Shown: positions 21,355 to 33,119, counted from the first letter of the stretch. The stretch is 64,000 nt of DNA from Cricetomys ansorgei (GCA_026225945.1 JAMJFZ010001089.1:7772501-7836500), one strand, 5' to 3'. The notes: generated by a model from the sequence alone, not told the origin. Translations and numbers: made by a program.

Positions 21355-22506
21355 AGGGGTAGGAGCGGGGAGAAGAAACAGAAAACCTAGAGAAAAAAGG
21401 AATTTAAGCTCAGCTCAGTTTGGAAGCATTAAATCAGTAAGTCAGTCCTCAAGATCTGAATAAGTCAGACTGTAGTTCCTTGAGCTTTCGGTACTAAGAG
21501 CAGTCAGGAAGGACTGGAGTGAAAGTCTCTTTTGGACATACGCATGGCGCTCGGACCCATGTTCATGAATTCTACAGTGCAGGAAATGGCAAAGTTTTCC
21601 CTGGTTGAGGCTCAAGGGGAGGGCGAAGCCACCTTTGCTCCAAATCTGTGTGTCTACACATGCCTTACCGATGTTCTGTAGAAACAAGCAACCACAGCTT
21701 CCTCCTGCTGTATGTGTGCAGTCCGAGACTGCTCCCCTACCAAGACCTCCCTCTGAGGCTAGCGGACTTCCTTACACCGTCTGTAATAAGTGGTCTGCAT
21801 CTCCAGGCAGAGTAGTAGGAGCCTTCCGTAGAGCAAGCATGGCGCATTCGGTCCCAGCTTTTCTGTATGTGCATCTGTCCTCTCATCAGCGTCTGTCATT
21901 TCTTCAGTCCAGTTTCCATGACCAAGGCATACAGGATGCGGGCGAGATCCCAGAAGCAGAGACATTGCAGAGGAAGAATCATGAATGGCTGAGTGTAAAG
22001 ATAAGGACGAATTGCTGAAGAGCTGTTTAATAAGAAAGCATTGATGACATCTCTCTTTAGTATCCCTGTTCTCTTGGTCCTTAGTCCTGCCTCTTGAGAT
22101 GGAGAGGAGAGCCATCAGGGCCAGAAGTCATCCCCAAGTGCAGCTTACTTGCTTTCTTCCTCAAGGCCCAGTGGAGATCTGCTGTCACAGCCCTGACCGC
22201 ACCCTCCTGAAGCTAGTCCTTCCTCATGGAAGCACATCAGTCATCACAATCATGACATGGCTTTGTCCTCTTTGTCTCTTGAGAGCTCAGTCTCTAGTAT
22301 GCTGAAGAAGTATTGTTGAGTGGAGCTGTACAATTTCCTCTAATAAAACGCAGAAGAGAAAATAACTTTTCTATTTGATTCATTAAAAGTCCTTAAATTG
22401 AAAGTGATCGGTAATGTTCTTTCTCTGTAATCTGATGACCATTCAGAGTAAGTGCATATCTTACATAGGAAAAATTGAAGACAGGCCAATACCTACAGTA
22501 ACAATT
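21355..22506. other. Unassigned, unique non-coding stretch
   Basis: Overlapping antiparallel frames of 137 codons (21605-22018, plus) and 118 codons (21759-22115, minus) are among the longest in the window. Neither shows a domain or a credible gene context. Confidence 0.45.
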
Positions 22507-22551
22507 ATAGTTTGGCTCTGAAATGTCCCCCAAATGCCTATGTGTTCAAGT

Positions 22552-22557
22552 CTTGGT
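22552..22557. repeat. Left target-site duplication of solo LTR
   Basis: CTTGGT, repeated exactly at 22887-22892. Confidence 0.9.
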
Positions 22558-22886
22558 TGTTGTAGTTAGCCACTCGTGTGGGCTCAGCAAGGAGACATGG
22601 GGACATATTTATAGTTAGAAACTCTGCCAGACCTCAGCAGAGGGAACCAACGTCATACTCAGTGGGTCCCTGAGAATCTCAGCTCAGGTGTTTCTATCGA
22701 TTCAGAACTCTTCAGGTGTTCTACTGATAGCACATGCAGATAATGACCAATCAAACATCCCGCCCCGACCCCCCCACATAAATCCAGCACCTGCAGACCA
22801 TACAAAACGCCAAGACCTAAGCAGCCCCTCATCCAACTCTGCACAAAACAATATTTAAACACAGCTAAAAATAAACTTCTACAACA
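22558..22886 (-). mobile_element. Solo LTR, ERVK type, with perfect target duplication
   Basis: 329 bp with perfect 8-bp terminal inverted repeats TGTTGTAG...CTACAACA, flanked by the exact 6-bp duplication CTTGGT. Same family as the two LTRs at 6980-7296 and 8660-8994 (shared ggctcagcaaggagac, cctcagcag, tctcagctcaggtgttt, cctaagcagcccctca). No internal region remains, so it derives from LTR-LTR recombination. Confidence 0.92.
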
Positions 22887-22892
22887 CTTGGT
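22887..22892. repeat. Right target-site duplication of solo LTR
   Basis: CTTGGT, exact partner of 22552-22557. Confidence 0.9.
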
Positions 22893-23301
22893 CACCAGGC
22901 TGGGCTAATACTGCGGAATGATAAAACCTTAGGAATTTGGGCCTCATGGAGCAAGCTAAGAGATTAAGAAATACCCTAAAAAAGATAGAGGGACTCAGAG
23001 GCTTCTTGTTTCTCTCTTGTCTGCTACTTGACCTCAGGCTCTGTGTGGCTACGGGCTTAAAGTGACAGGATCAAGAAACCGTGAACTGAAACTTCTGAAC
23101 TCGTGAGTCAAAATAAACTACGTTTTTGTGGCTTAACATACGAGGATAAAGTTTGAAGCTAACAGACAGGTCAGTCCCCACCAAAACCCCCAGCAAGCAC
23201 TGCCAATTTCTAACTGAAGAAGAGGTTTGGGGGAGCAAAATCCTTAATTCCTGAACAAAACGGGAAGGTCGCAGGGATCAAAACCAAACTTCAGAGTCAA
23301 A

Positions 23302-23420
23302 TGTGGGGATGGTATCCACACAATAATCCCAGCATTTTGGATGCAGAGGCAGGAGGATTGTGGCTTTAAAACCAGTCTCAACCACTCATAGGTTGAGCCT
23401 GCCTTAAAAATATTTTTTAA
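23302..23420 (+). mobile_element. B1-like/proto-B1 SINE, sense
   Basis: Reads acacaataatcccagcattt, gatgcagaggcaggagga, ccagtctcaacc, gcctgccttaaaaat. Old and lacking parts of the B1 head. Confidence 0.7.
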
Positions 23421-23454
23421 AATGCTAGTTGTTTTTTTTTTTAAAGGATTCATT

Positions 23455-23823
23455 CTTTTCTTTTATTGAAAATAATTTTTTTCCTCATATAATATATACC
23501 GATTACAATGTCTCCTCTTCTACTTCTCCCAGTTCCTTCCCTCTTCCCCTCCATCTAGATTTTATTTGTCTCTCATTAGAAAACAGAAAGGCTTATAAGG
23601 GATAATAATAAAATAAAATAAGATAGAACAAAAGCCAACCCATCAGAATAGGATAAAACAAACATGCAGATGGAAAACAACCCCCCACCCCCACCCCCAC
23701 CACCACCACCACCACAAGGCACAAGAAACAGACTCAGATACAGAAACCCACTCATTCATACACTCAGGGATCCCATGAAAACACAGAACTGGAAAGCCAT
23801 AATATATGTGCGAAGGACCTGTG
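23455..23823 (-). mobile_element. L1 LINE 3' end (Lx-like), antisense
   Basis: Classic antisense blocks: tcttttattgaaaataattt, ctcatataatatataccg, tttgtctctcattagaaaac, gcttataagggataataata, aagccataatatatgtgcg, aaggacctg. It contains a C-rich/CAC simple-repeat expansion at 23683-23717. Confidence 0.88.
23683..23717. repeat. CCCCCA/CAC simple repeat within the L1
   Basis: Imperfect C-rich units followed by at least six CAC/ACC triplets. Confidence 0.9.
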
Positions 23824-24583
23824 AATGTCTAGCTTGAGAGTTCTTAATCCTTCCCAGTTCCCATCCTTCCTCATTCAGCTCTTCTGGCAAGTTGTAATGA
23901 AATGGTATTGGCTGGAACAAGTCTTCCTGAAAACAACTTGGGAGTCATAGCAATGACAGCATCAACATACCTCTCAGTGTGGACCCATTGTCCACGCTCT
24001 GAGCAGATAGTTTTTCAGATGGTTTACCATGAATGGAGGAGGAAAGAGAAGCACAAACTTCATCATACCCTCATCATCCCTGTCCTGCTGGGTACCTCCC
24101 ACGCGCATTCCCGAAGTCTTCTGATTGATGCTTGGCAGCCTCTGTTCTGCTGAGAATGGCCTGTGAAAACCACACCGGTAGGACTGCTGGCCATTGTGAG
24201 GGAGACAATCAAAGGATGCCTGATAAGCATCTCAGGGCTGATTTTTCTCCAACTGAAGCACATTGGCTGGCGGCACCATTTTCCAAATTTGCATTCTACC
24301 TGTGGCTCCACAGAGCTAACCAAGATTCCTGGCCAAGAGAGGACATTGTTTTCTCACTGGAGAAGCTGAAAACACAAGGGCTTGGCTGTCCTCGAGGTAG
24401 CTAATTCTCACACTACTGTCTGGCAACTGTAAATTCCAGGATGCTCAAAGCACAGTTGAACTTTCTGAGTGTTCCTGATTGCAGAGGAGCTTGTGAACAG
24501 ATACAATGTAGCTTGTGTTCATGAGAGGGATAGATTTAAATAACTGTGTGCAAGATAAAATTTTTCTTACTTTTTTTCTTTTA
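23824..24583. other. Unassigned non-coding stretch
   Basis: Overlapping frames of 68-90 codons on both strands at 23902-24404 without domains. No repeat recognised. Confidence 0.45.
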
Positions 24584-24787
24584 GATTTTTTTTTTTTATG
24601 TATATGAGTGCTTTTCCTGCTTGTATGCATGTGTACCACACGCATGCGGTGACTTTGGAGGTCAGAAAGCAGCACTGATTTCCTGGAACTGGGATTATAA
24701 ATGGCTGTGAGCTACTGTGTGAGTGCTGGGAATTGAACCCAGGCAAGAGAAAAGAGTGCTCTTAAGCCCTGAACCATCTCCCCAGCC
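24584..24787 (-). mobile_element. B3 SINE, antisense
   Basis: T-run, tatgcatgtgtaccacacgc, ggaggtcagaaagcagcac, tttcctggaactgggattat, gtgctgggaattgaaccc and the head ccatctccccagcccc. Confidence 0.9.
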
Positions 24788-25361
24788 CCTGGATTCTTCT
24801 ATAAAAGATAAACTGGAGATGATTTTTTTTTTTTTTAGAGAAGTCACAAAAATGTTAGGGACTCTAATGTAACAGCTATTTTTCTCCTACTAGAGGGCTT
24901 CTACCAAAGTTTAACGTCTATTTTCGAGAACAATTATGAAGGATATGTTTGTGTGGGTTGGAAACCACTTAGCCTAGATGGCTTTGAACTACCAAGCATA
25001 GGAGCCGATTTTTCTAGTGGGTCCTTTAAATTAGAACATGCCTTCATATTTAGTAGTCAGTTCAGTTGAAGATCTTTCAGCTTGCATGTCAGTGTTCAGG
25101 AATCACTTTTGGCTGAAACAGCGCCATCCAATGGACTGCAGTTATATGTATGTACCCTGTAAAAAGCATTCTCAACACAAAGAAGCTAAGACCATCCTCC
25201 TACTTAAACAGGCTGTTGAAGGACCAAGTCATGGGTAGACAAAAAAGTTAATTTCTGAATGATTGCAGTTGATCTGGGAGTTCAGATACAGAGAGAAGAT
25301 TCCAGTGATGATTTCAGGAAGGCTGCAAGGAAGAGGTGAGATTTTAGACTTTGGTGCTAAA
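24788..25361. other. Unassigned non-coding stretch
   Basis: A T-run at 24822-24836. Nothing else recognised. Confidence 0.4.
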
Positions 25362-25606
25362 CACGATGGCCTGAGCTCAGATTCTCCAGTACCCATATAA
25401 AAGTCAGAGGTGACAGTGTGTACTTATAAGTCCAGTGCTGGGGATTCAAAGATGGTGGGTATGAGGGGGGTATTTCCTGGGACTGGTTGTCCAGCTGACA
25501 TAGACAAATTGCTGAGCTCCAGATTCAAGGAGAGATCTGTATTTTTTCTTTTTTTAAGTATAATAGAAGCATTTGAGGAAGGACACTCTGGTCTCCATGT
25601 GGACGA

Positions 25607-25653
<47 letters not shown>

Positions 25654-25655
25654 AG
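25362..25655 (+). mobile_element. RSINE1/B4 SINE, sense, with CA tail
   Basis: Reads tgagctcagattctccagta, taagtccagtgctgggga, ttgctgagctccagattcaa, gaggaaggacactctggtct, and ends in a CA microsatellite (25608-25648), the usual tail position in this family. Confidence 0.8.
25608..25648. repeat. CA microsatellite
   Basis: About 20 CA units, grown from the tail of the upstream SINE. Confidence 0.97.
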
Positions 25656-25798
25656 TGTGAAAAGCAAGAAGTGAGATTCAAGATGTTTTGAAGACAGTTC
25701 TATCCTGTGCATCGCTACTGCTTCTTTCTGTTTACTCTGTAACTCTGCATTCCCAAATGATCGAAGTCAATCTACAAGAGTAGTTCTTTTTGCTATTC

Positions 25799-25834
25799 TT
25801 TCTCTCTCTCTCTCTGTCTCTCTCTCTCTCTCAG
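25799..25834. repeat. TC microsatellite
   Basis: CT/TC repeat with one G interruption. Confidence 0.95.
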
Positions 25835-26563
25835 ATTATGACCTCAAGAAACAGAAATGACACACTCCAGACATTAACATTCAGGACAGTTAAAATCATG
25901 AAGGTTAAACATGGAGGGCAAAAGACCTTGCTTACGAGCAACCCACCTCTCTAAGAATCTTGATTACCATTTTGTTTCTTGATTTCATCCATCCAGTTTA
26001 AGAGTAAGTACTTTCAACATGTTAGTTACCGAAGTAAGAAGGAACAGCAGGGAGCAAATTAATGTCTCAGAAACCCCAGGTCAGAATATCAAAGGAACCA
26101 TGATTGCAACATGTGACAGTTGCCAGGAATAGCTAGTGTGAGCTTCCCAATTCAATAGAGTAATAAGCGAAAATCTCAGGGATTTGACTGAGCCTCATAA
26201 CATGTGGTGACATAAGCCTCCTCATTTTCTGCCTGCCATATGTGTCATGTTCTCTATTAGCATAAAATTCCAGTGACCCTCGAGTAATCCAGACCCAGTG
26301 ACATCATGATTCTGTTAAAATTAAACAAATGAATACAATTCCATTCGTTCTCTTGAACTTCTCTTGGCCAAGATGGAAGAGGTCTCTGTCTTAAAAACAC
26401 AGTACATTGTGTAGAAGGGGAGCTTTAATATAAACTGGTTTCATGCTGTATAGAATTTTTGCCTGACCAGTTAATTATTTTCAACAGTTGAACAAAATTG
26501 ACTGATGTGTTTCCATTTACTTAATTTTTTATCAGGTTGTTTTATGCATTTGTGTATGTGCCA
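25835..26563. other. Unassigned non-coding stretch
   Basis: Nothing recognised. Confidence 0.4.
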
Positions 26564-26618
26564 ATTTATACCCATGTTTGTGCGTGTGTGGGGGTTGCAT
26601 GTGTGATGAGTTCATATG

Positions 26619-26663
<45 letters not shown>

Positions 26664-26968
26664 ACGTGAGCATGGATGTGCTTTCATATGTATATGCATG
26701 TATTTGACAGAGGACAACCTTGGACATCTTCAGGAATGCTTTCTATGTGTTTTCTGAGTCAGGTTCTTATTGGGTTGGAATTTACCGATTTGGCCAGATG
26801 GGCCAGCCAGGCAGCCCCAGGGATACACTGTCTCTGCTTCTTAACACCAGGATTGCAGACATGCTCCCCACAGCGGGATGTACACAGATACTGGGGATTG
26901 AACTTAGGTCTCCATACTTGCAAGGCAAGCACTTTACCAGCTGGGCTATCTCCCCAGCTCCTATGTTT
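26564..26968 (-). mobile_element. RSINE1/B4 SINE, antisense, full length with GT tail
   Basis: Begins with GT-rich tail sequence including a GT array, then cagaggacaaccttggacat, ttttctgagtcaggttctt, ccagatgggccagccagg, and ends with gaacttaggtctcc, gcaaggcaagcactttacca and gctatctccccagctcc. Confidence 0.85.
26620..26661. repeat. GT microsatellite
   Basis: About 20 uninterrupted GT units within the SINE tail. Confidence 0.97.
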
Positions 26969-28117
26969 TGATGGTTTTCTTGTTCTGATTTTTTAAAAAA
27001 AGTTTTTGATGAGGCAGAAGAAAGTAAAATGAATACATAAGAAGCATACCGCTTCATCTATTTGAGCAAAATTAGAGTTTACAGATATCCGAAGAGCACA
27101 TACTTTATGTACTCTTTGTATATATAAAGTGAGTCTTGGTTTAGATACTCAAATAAATCACACCCCATGTTGCTAGGGGGCAAAGGCCTCTATAAGTGAC
27201 CTAAGTTATTTAGTAACACCTAACTTCTTACAGTCAATAAGATTTAGGTAGAAGAGACGTTACAGAATCAGAATGATCTGGGAAGGGCTCAGGCAAAAGT
27301 TGGAGCTGACCTTACCTTGAGATGAATTAGAGGCAACAGATATTAGAACTAGACCACCCCATTCACAGGCCAGTAAAACACAGTCCTGTAATCAGACACA
27401 GGGGCTGAGAACACCATTAGAGGCAAGCAAGCACAAAAGCTCTTCCTGGCTGGAGCAGAGGCAGTCTAGGGGAACTGGGGACTTTGGGGTGAGCAGATGA
27501 AGATGGGCTCTGAGGTTTAGCTAGAAGAACATGCAGATGACCTCTGATCATCCGTGCCAACTTCCCGGGGAGCCCTGGGTTTGCAACACTACCGTGAAAC
27601 AATGCGCTTGTTTTTCTCAACTGTAACGTAAAGTTAAGAAATAAAACTACCTCTGCGTAGTGGTGTTGGACTTTGTTTTTTTAAGTCTTAAATTTTCTTA
27701 TGCTTCAGTGCCTGTGGCCCATTCTTTTCTGGTTTAACTGAAAGACGCCAAGAACAGAAGATCCAATCAATCATCTGTCATTTGACAACTTACTGTTTCC
27801 CCTTCTTTGTTTTCGAGACAGGCTTGTGCTTGGGGCCCCACTTTGGGTTCCACAGATCATAAACCAATTAGTCAAGTATGGCAGCTGTTCAGGATCATGA
27901 CTAAAGATACAGTGAAGGAGTGAGGCTAAACGGAAACTCTGCCCTGTCTGTAATGCACCTATTGCATCACCTGGGAAAGATATGTTGTACGCATGTTTCG
28001 CACTTTGCTCATAAGAAAAGGAGATGGTGGTGGTAATTGATAACAGCACCAGCCTAACAGGACCACATGTGTGTAGAGAAATGTTGGATTTACATTAATA
28101 CGTACGGTAGCTACAGG
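26969..28117. other. Unassigned non-coding stretch
   Basis: No repeat assigned with confidence. An AATAAA at about 27640 lies in unassigned sequence and is not tied to a gene. Frames up to 92 codons without domains. Confidence 0.4.
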
Positions 28118-28445
28118 TGGAGTCTGGGGTATCTTTTACAGGCTCATGTGTTAATGATTTGGTCCCAGTACAGTGCCATTGGGAGATGAGTAACGATTCA
28201 TCTTCATTGTTGATACCCACACTGAATGTGGGCAACACCACCATACTGGGGTGCCAGATTGAATAACAGGAAAAGAAAAGGAGACAGTAAGCTGAGTGTG
28301 AGCCTTTGTCTCTCTGCTTCCTGACTCAGATGCAGTGGGACCGGCCACTCCCTGCTGGTGCCCTGATTTCCCAGACAGGATGGACTCTAGCCTCTCAAAC
28401 AGTGAGCTAAAATAAATCCACTCTCAAGCTTGACTGTGCTTGTAT
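28118..28445 (-). mobile_element. Rodent ~330-bp interspersed repeat, inverted orientation
   Basis: Blocks ggctcatgtgttaatgattt, ggtcccagtacagtgcc, ctctctgcttcctgactcag, gatggactctagcctctcaa and gtgagctaaaataaatcc follow the order of the rodent family that also hosts the solo LTR at 22.6 kb. Confidence 0.75.
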
Positions 28446-29006
28446 TTAGTTATATCAAAAGTCAAGCCTTTATTACAAAATAAATCCCGATTTCCTCAGT
28501 AGAGTGTGGGGTTTACTGATAACTAAAAACCTCCTCACTCATATGCTTTCTAGGCTGATTTTTTTGCCAATTTGAAAAAAAATCAGTAGTATCTACTCTT
28601 TCTTCGTTATTCGGATACTGTGGTTTTAGCTTTGCATAATCAGCTGTGGTTAGTAAGTTTTTCTACAGCAGTATTCACTTTGGTTTCTTGGTTCTTTCAA
28701 CACTGTAATACTCTTCCTTTTGCTTAGAAGAAACTCAATGGGGTGTTATCAATAGGTAAACAGTTCCAAAGTTACTCCTTGGGTCTGAATTACCCAGGAT
28801 GTCATTACTGGAAACAGAATTCCTTTGTATGGATTTCTATTAAGACAAAATACTGTATACAAAGTAGAAAATTTGAATGTCTCTTCAGTATAAATAATAA
28901 AACTTGATACTGTGAAAGTAATGGTTTCTGAAGTAATGGAAGATTAATGCATAATTAGTGTACTCCTTATTCAAAAATAAAGGAACTCACTCTAAACACC
29001 CAGAAG
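28446..29006. other. Unassigned AT-rich stretch
   Basis: Nothing recognised. Confidence 0.4.
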
Positions 29007-29016
29007 CACACAGATA
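29007..29016. repeat. Left target-site duplication of a B1
   Basis: CACACAGATA, matched by CACATAGATA at 29191-29200 (9 of 10). Confidence 0.75.
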
Positions 29017-29190
29017 GGCTGAGTGGTGATGGGCGCATGTCTTTAATCCCAGCACTTAGGAGGCAGAGGCAGGCCGATCTCTGTGAGTTCGAGGCCAGCA
29101 TGATCTACAACATGAGTTCCAGGACAGCCAGAGTTACAGCAGAAAAACCCTATCTTAAAAAAAAAAGAAATGAAGGAAGAAAGAAAGAGA
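29017..29190 (+). mobile_element. B1 SINE, sense, full length, recent-looking
   Basis: Starts ggctgagtggtgatgggcg, continues taatcccagcacttaggagg, gatctctgtgagttcgaggc, gttccaggacagccagagtt, and ends in an A-rich/GAAA tail. Flanked by near-perfect target duplications. Confidence 0.95.
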
Positions 29191-29200
29191 CACATAGATA
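29191..29200. repeat. Right target-site duplication of a B1
   Basis: CACATAGATA, partner of 29007-29016. Confidence 0.75.
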
Positions 29201-30239
29201 GGCTACCAATAGATCAAAGAAATAATTCCACCCAAGAGCAGTCTGGTGGGCGTATCAGCCTGGTAGGCCAATACAGTTATTAAAGCTGTCTACATAAGCA
29301 TGGGGAAGAGGTTACTTACAGGGTATAGGTGAAAGGATACCTCTAGGCACATGTGTAAGTATGTGTAAGAACTACAGGAGCATGGGTAAGAGGATACTTC
29401 ATGGAGCATGGTATATGTTAGCAAATTATTTCCTCTAAATATGGCAACTTATTACTTGTATCCGTCGTACAGGGAAAGGCCCTTTTCAGAGTTGTGTGCA
29501 AATAGGAAAAGATCTTACAAAGTTTCAGCACACACACACACACATACACACACACACAATGAGGTGATTTGAATCACAGTGTGATTGTGGCACTAATTTC
29601 ACTATCTACAAATGTAACAAATTACCATGTTTTTTACTTCAAATATCTACAACTTTTTTTTTTGTTAATTACACTTTAGTAAAGCTGGGGGGATTATCTG
29701 CCTACGTGACTCATAAAGATTTATTAATACGGCTCACCCTATTTTGAATACTGGAACAGAACTTGCCCCTCCTCTCAAACGACTATAGTAATTTCTTCTG
29801 TTTATCACTATTTTCTTATTTTTATTACTATTATTTTCTTTGTTTTAGCTTTTTGTTATTGCATAAAATGCACACCTTTCTTTTATAATAAACTGTATTC
29901 AGTTTCATCGTCCTCATTAGTAATATGAGTCTCAAACCGAGTCTCCCTTAGGGTTGGACTAGGAGCTAGTTTTGCTGTATTCACCCACACCAGGCACCAA
30001 ACAGGTTCACAGCGATGGAGACAGCCTTTGGAGTTTCCCGTGAAGCTGAAGCCCAAGCACCTGCACATACCCTGGGTTTTTCCCAGCGGCCCAGTGCCAC
30101 CCTTTTGCTCTCACACAGCCCTCTTGACGCATACCTTTTGCTCTCTCTGAGCGGTTTTAAAAAATTGAATCAAGGAAGATCGAGGTGACTTTGGAGACTC
30201 AGCATGTGAAAACACTGAGTACTGGGGAAGGAGGGGCGT
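29201..30239. other. Unassigned non-coding stretch with a CA tract
   Basis: Degenerate internal repeats near 29300-29410 and a CA microsatellite at 29529-29558. AT-rich sequence around 29800-29880. Nothing else recognised. Confidence 0.4.
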
Positions 30240-30400
30240 TGTACTAAAGCCACCAGGGCTCAAATCCTGACCATGCGTCTTGGTACGTGGGCACCTCATT
30301 TTCTCCTGTCAGTCGGGAAACTCGCAATGGTATCTTCCAGATCGCAGTGAAGATGAAGCAAAACCAGTGGACATCCATTGTTGTGTATCACATCAGGTCC
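30240..30400 (+). mobile_element. Possible MIR SINE remnant
   Basis: The order cctcattttctcctgtcagt, cgggaaactcgcaatggta and agatcgcagtgaagatg weakly follows the MIR core (cctcatctgtaaaatgg...). Very diverged. Alternative: unique sequence. Confidence 0.3.
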
Positions 30401-31284
30401 AGCTGCTCCAGAATAATTAGCAACGATTATGATAATCCAGGAGATAAGAAGCTATTTGCTGGGGTGTTAAAGTTGTACAGCTCTCAGAAAGTTGTGGTCA
30501 AAAGGCTGCATGGAACTGTAGCCATCCCAAGGGTTGGAGGATATCCTTCCAATGACTATTCAAGGGACGAGTAAGCCACCACTACCTCCTGTCAGGAGGT
30601 CTAAGTTCCTTGCCAAGTGAGTTTCTTTCAAGAGCTATTTGAGTGTCCCACCAAGGTGGCAGCTGGCTGTTGGGGTGACCCAGAAAAACAAGAAAGGTGG
30701 GGGTGTTAAGCAGTCATTTCTTCCACCTTCTAATTCTTAGAAATCATTAATTGTGGCTGAGAACTACTTTCACTTTTTGAAGAAGGAATTTGTGGACTTA
30801 CTATCAAATTAGCTGCATGGCACAGTGCACGCTACATACTTAGTAGAGGAACCTTACAGAAAGAACTCAAAAGCACTGACAGTCACTCACTGCCCTCCCC
30901 TTAGTGCCATGGTTAATGGGCCACACCCTGGGCTGCAGTGGTGGTTTGGGAGAATGCGTGAATGTGGTCAAATTGAGTCTTTAAGATAAAAAGGAGCTAG
31001 ATCAAAAACAACTCAGCAAGCCATAACACAGTGCTTGAAGCCCTTACTCTCAAGCTGGGCTACGCCCAGGCGATGGGGACATAGAAGCGAGTGAAGGCTG
31101 AAAGCTCACACGCCAATGATGAAGTGCTCCTTTACTTGAAAGTAAGCGACGAAAATAAGGGACTCTATTGATACAGAAGAACCAAAGGATCTTGGATGGT
31201 TTGAGGTGAGGATCTGGGGAGCCAGTTCTGTAGGTAGATAGCTATCACACGAGCAGGAGGACCTGAAATCATACTGTCAGAACC
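30401..31284. other. Unassigned non-coding stretch
   Basis: A 95-codon frame at 30287-30574 has no recognisable domain. A short inverted word (ctcctgtcaggag) occurs near 30587. Confidence 0.4.
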
Positions 31285-31565
31285 CATAGAAAGCTGGGCA
31301 TAGTGGTGCACTTCCTTAGTCTAAGTTTACCTACAGCGAGACCGGAGGAGAGGCAGGAGCATCTCTGGAAGCTCACAAGCCAGCTAGCCTGGTGTATAGA
31401 GCAGTGGACAAGAGGAAAGGAGAAACCTGCCTCAAACAAGGTAGAAGATGAAGGCTAACATCGAAGCTTGCCCTCTGAGCCCCACATGCATGCCATAGCC
31501 TATACATGCGTACATTCACATGAATGTATGAGTGTGCATGCGCATGCGTGCATACACATATGCAG
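31285..31565 (+). mobile_element. RSINE1/B4-like SINE, sense, diverged
   Basis: Begins agctgggcatagtggtgcac, continues gaggcaggagcatctctgga, agccagctagcctggtgta, and ends in a tail with alternating CATGCG/CATACA words. Confidence 0.65.
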
Positions 31566-31719
31566 TACAAAGATTTTTAAAAGTTTAAAGAGCCAAGAAC
31601 CTAAAGTATTGCAGAAGCATTTAGTAGACAGGAATGACAAATATTCAAGTTTACCCCACAGATGTTAAAGCCATTGCAAAACCTGATGATTAAGTGCTTA
31701 TAAAAAAGTTAGGGTAAGA

Positions 31720-31940
31720 GAGGCCGGAGGGATGGTCCAGCAGTTAAACGCAGTTAGGCAGTTAACAGCACCTAGGTTTGGTTCCTAGAACCTACATTGG
31801 GCAGCTGCTAAATACCTGTAACTCCAGCACTGGAGCATCCGACACCCTCTTCCAGCCTCCTCCATTACCTGAACACATGGCACACGCACACACTCACACA
31901 CACACACACACACATGAAAAACTAAAGCTAAGTATTTTTT
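31720..31940 (+). mobile_element. B3 SINE, sense, with CA tail
   Basis: Head gaggccggagggatggtcca, then tttggttcctagaacctaca, acctgtaactccagcactgg, gacaccctcttccagcctcc and a CA-rich tail (31884-31913). Confidence 0.85.
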
Positions 31941-32324
31941 AAGTTAGGATACGAACATAGGAACAATCAATTTATGACAGTTATAACGTCCAAAAATCAA
32001 TCCTTCTAACATGACCTCACTGATCATTGCAAGAAGGAAGATTTTAATGCATAGAAGCAGGAAAGTTAGCTCTTTGTGGAAAAACTAAACTGACTACAGC
32101 TTACATTACCTAACAAGATGACAAATCCCACTTAGATGTGATAAGTGCTAAAATAAAATCGAAGAAAAAACCTTGAAGAAAACGAGATATGCATCTGCTT
32201 GCTGTCTGGATCGGAAGGAAGTTCTAAGTGTAAAAGAACTCTCTGAGGAATAGACGCCAGTAGAAGCATCCAAGTAACCGTATACTTTTGTACAGTGCAT
32301 TAAAAATTTTAAGACAAACCACAA
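31941..32324. other. Unassigned non-coding stretch
   Basis: Nothing recognised. Confidence 0.4.
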
Positions 32325-32495
32325 ATACTGATGGATGACATTCACCATGTACCAACAATGAGCCAGGCACCATTCTTGGAGTTTTACTGTAATTGCCCTT
32401 AATCCTCTCAAGAAACCACCAAGGGCATCAGTATTATTACCTCCACTTAGCAAATGAGGAAACAGATTGCAAAAGATTACATCAGTCCTTTACAA
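32325..32495 (-). mobile_element. MIR SINE, antisense
   Basis: The antisense MIR order is clear: atgagccaggcaccattctt, aattgcccttaatcctctca, cagtattattacctccactt, agcaaatgaggaaacagatt. Mammal-wide, ancient. Confidence 0.8.
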
Positions 32496-33119
32496 CCCTG
32501 CTGCTACATTGAATCCCACAGGGAGCTGTACAAAGCCGCGTGCCTAAGGCCCATCCCACAGGCGTTAAAACAGAGTGGGTGGGAAAAGCATCTATATATC
32601 CCGTGCTTGCTTTCAAGTCGCACAGCTGTCACTACAGAACCAGAGAAGAGACTTTCTGCCTCTCAAACGTCAGGGACTTTTCCTCATAGAATGTAGGATT
32701 TCTTTTTAAAATACATCCTCTAGCTGCTTGGCTTAGAGTTGCAGAAACTTAAATGAAGGCTTAACACAAGCAGAAGAGGCTTCAGGTATGGACGTCTGTC
32801 CATTGACCCACTTGTAACATATACTCTATAATTTGTATTTTGAGACATCAGTTAAAAAGCCAGAGGACTGAAATGGAGGGTACTCCTAGAATCCCTTTAG
32901 CTCTGGGCACCGAGGGGAGCAACAAAAGCTGTAGAGTGATTAGGGAAAGGACAGCATTTTGATGGTCTAATTGCTCGGCAACTATTGGCAATGCTGAGAC
33001 AACACCAGAGACTGTTGGAAGAATCTGCTTTCTTTGGCTTGTTATGAGTTGCAATCGCCCTTGTAATTTCTTCCCTAGCACATGCACTACTTAACGAGAT
33101 AGATGAAAACCATATAGTG
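32496..33119. other. Unassigned non-coding stretch
   Basis: Nothing recognised. A 79-codon minus frame at 32848-33087 without domain. Confidence 0.4.

Larger units (their letters stand above)
22507..23128 (-). mobile_element. Rodent interspersed repeat hosting a solo LTR
   Basis: The outer parts read tttggctctgaaatgtcccc, tatgtgttcaagtcttggt, then after the LTR tcaccaggctgggcta, and end with gaactcgtgagtcaaaataa. Joined across the insertion they follow the order of the rodent repeat family seen at 28118-28445. Confidence 0.7.

Noticed and set aside
21605..22115. Overlapping antiparallel frames of 137 and 118 codons
   Set aside because: Among the longest frames in the window but without any recognisable domain, codon pattern or gene context. 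Antiparallel open frames of this size arise by chance in GC-moderate DNA.
27600..27660. AATAAA polyadenylation-like word near 27640
   Set aside because: The word is frequent in AT-rich DNA and no upstream coding frame or terminal exon is visible.
30287..30574. 95-codon frame with a mildly protein-like composition
   Set aside because: I recognise no family, and its start overlaps a possible MIR remnant. Considered a retrocopy, but there is no A-tail or target duplication.
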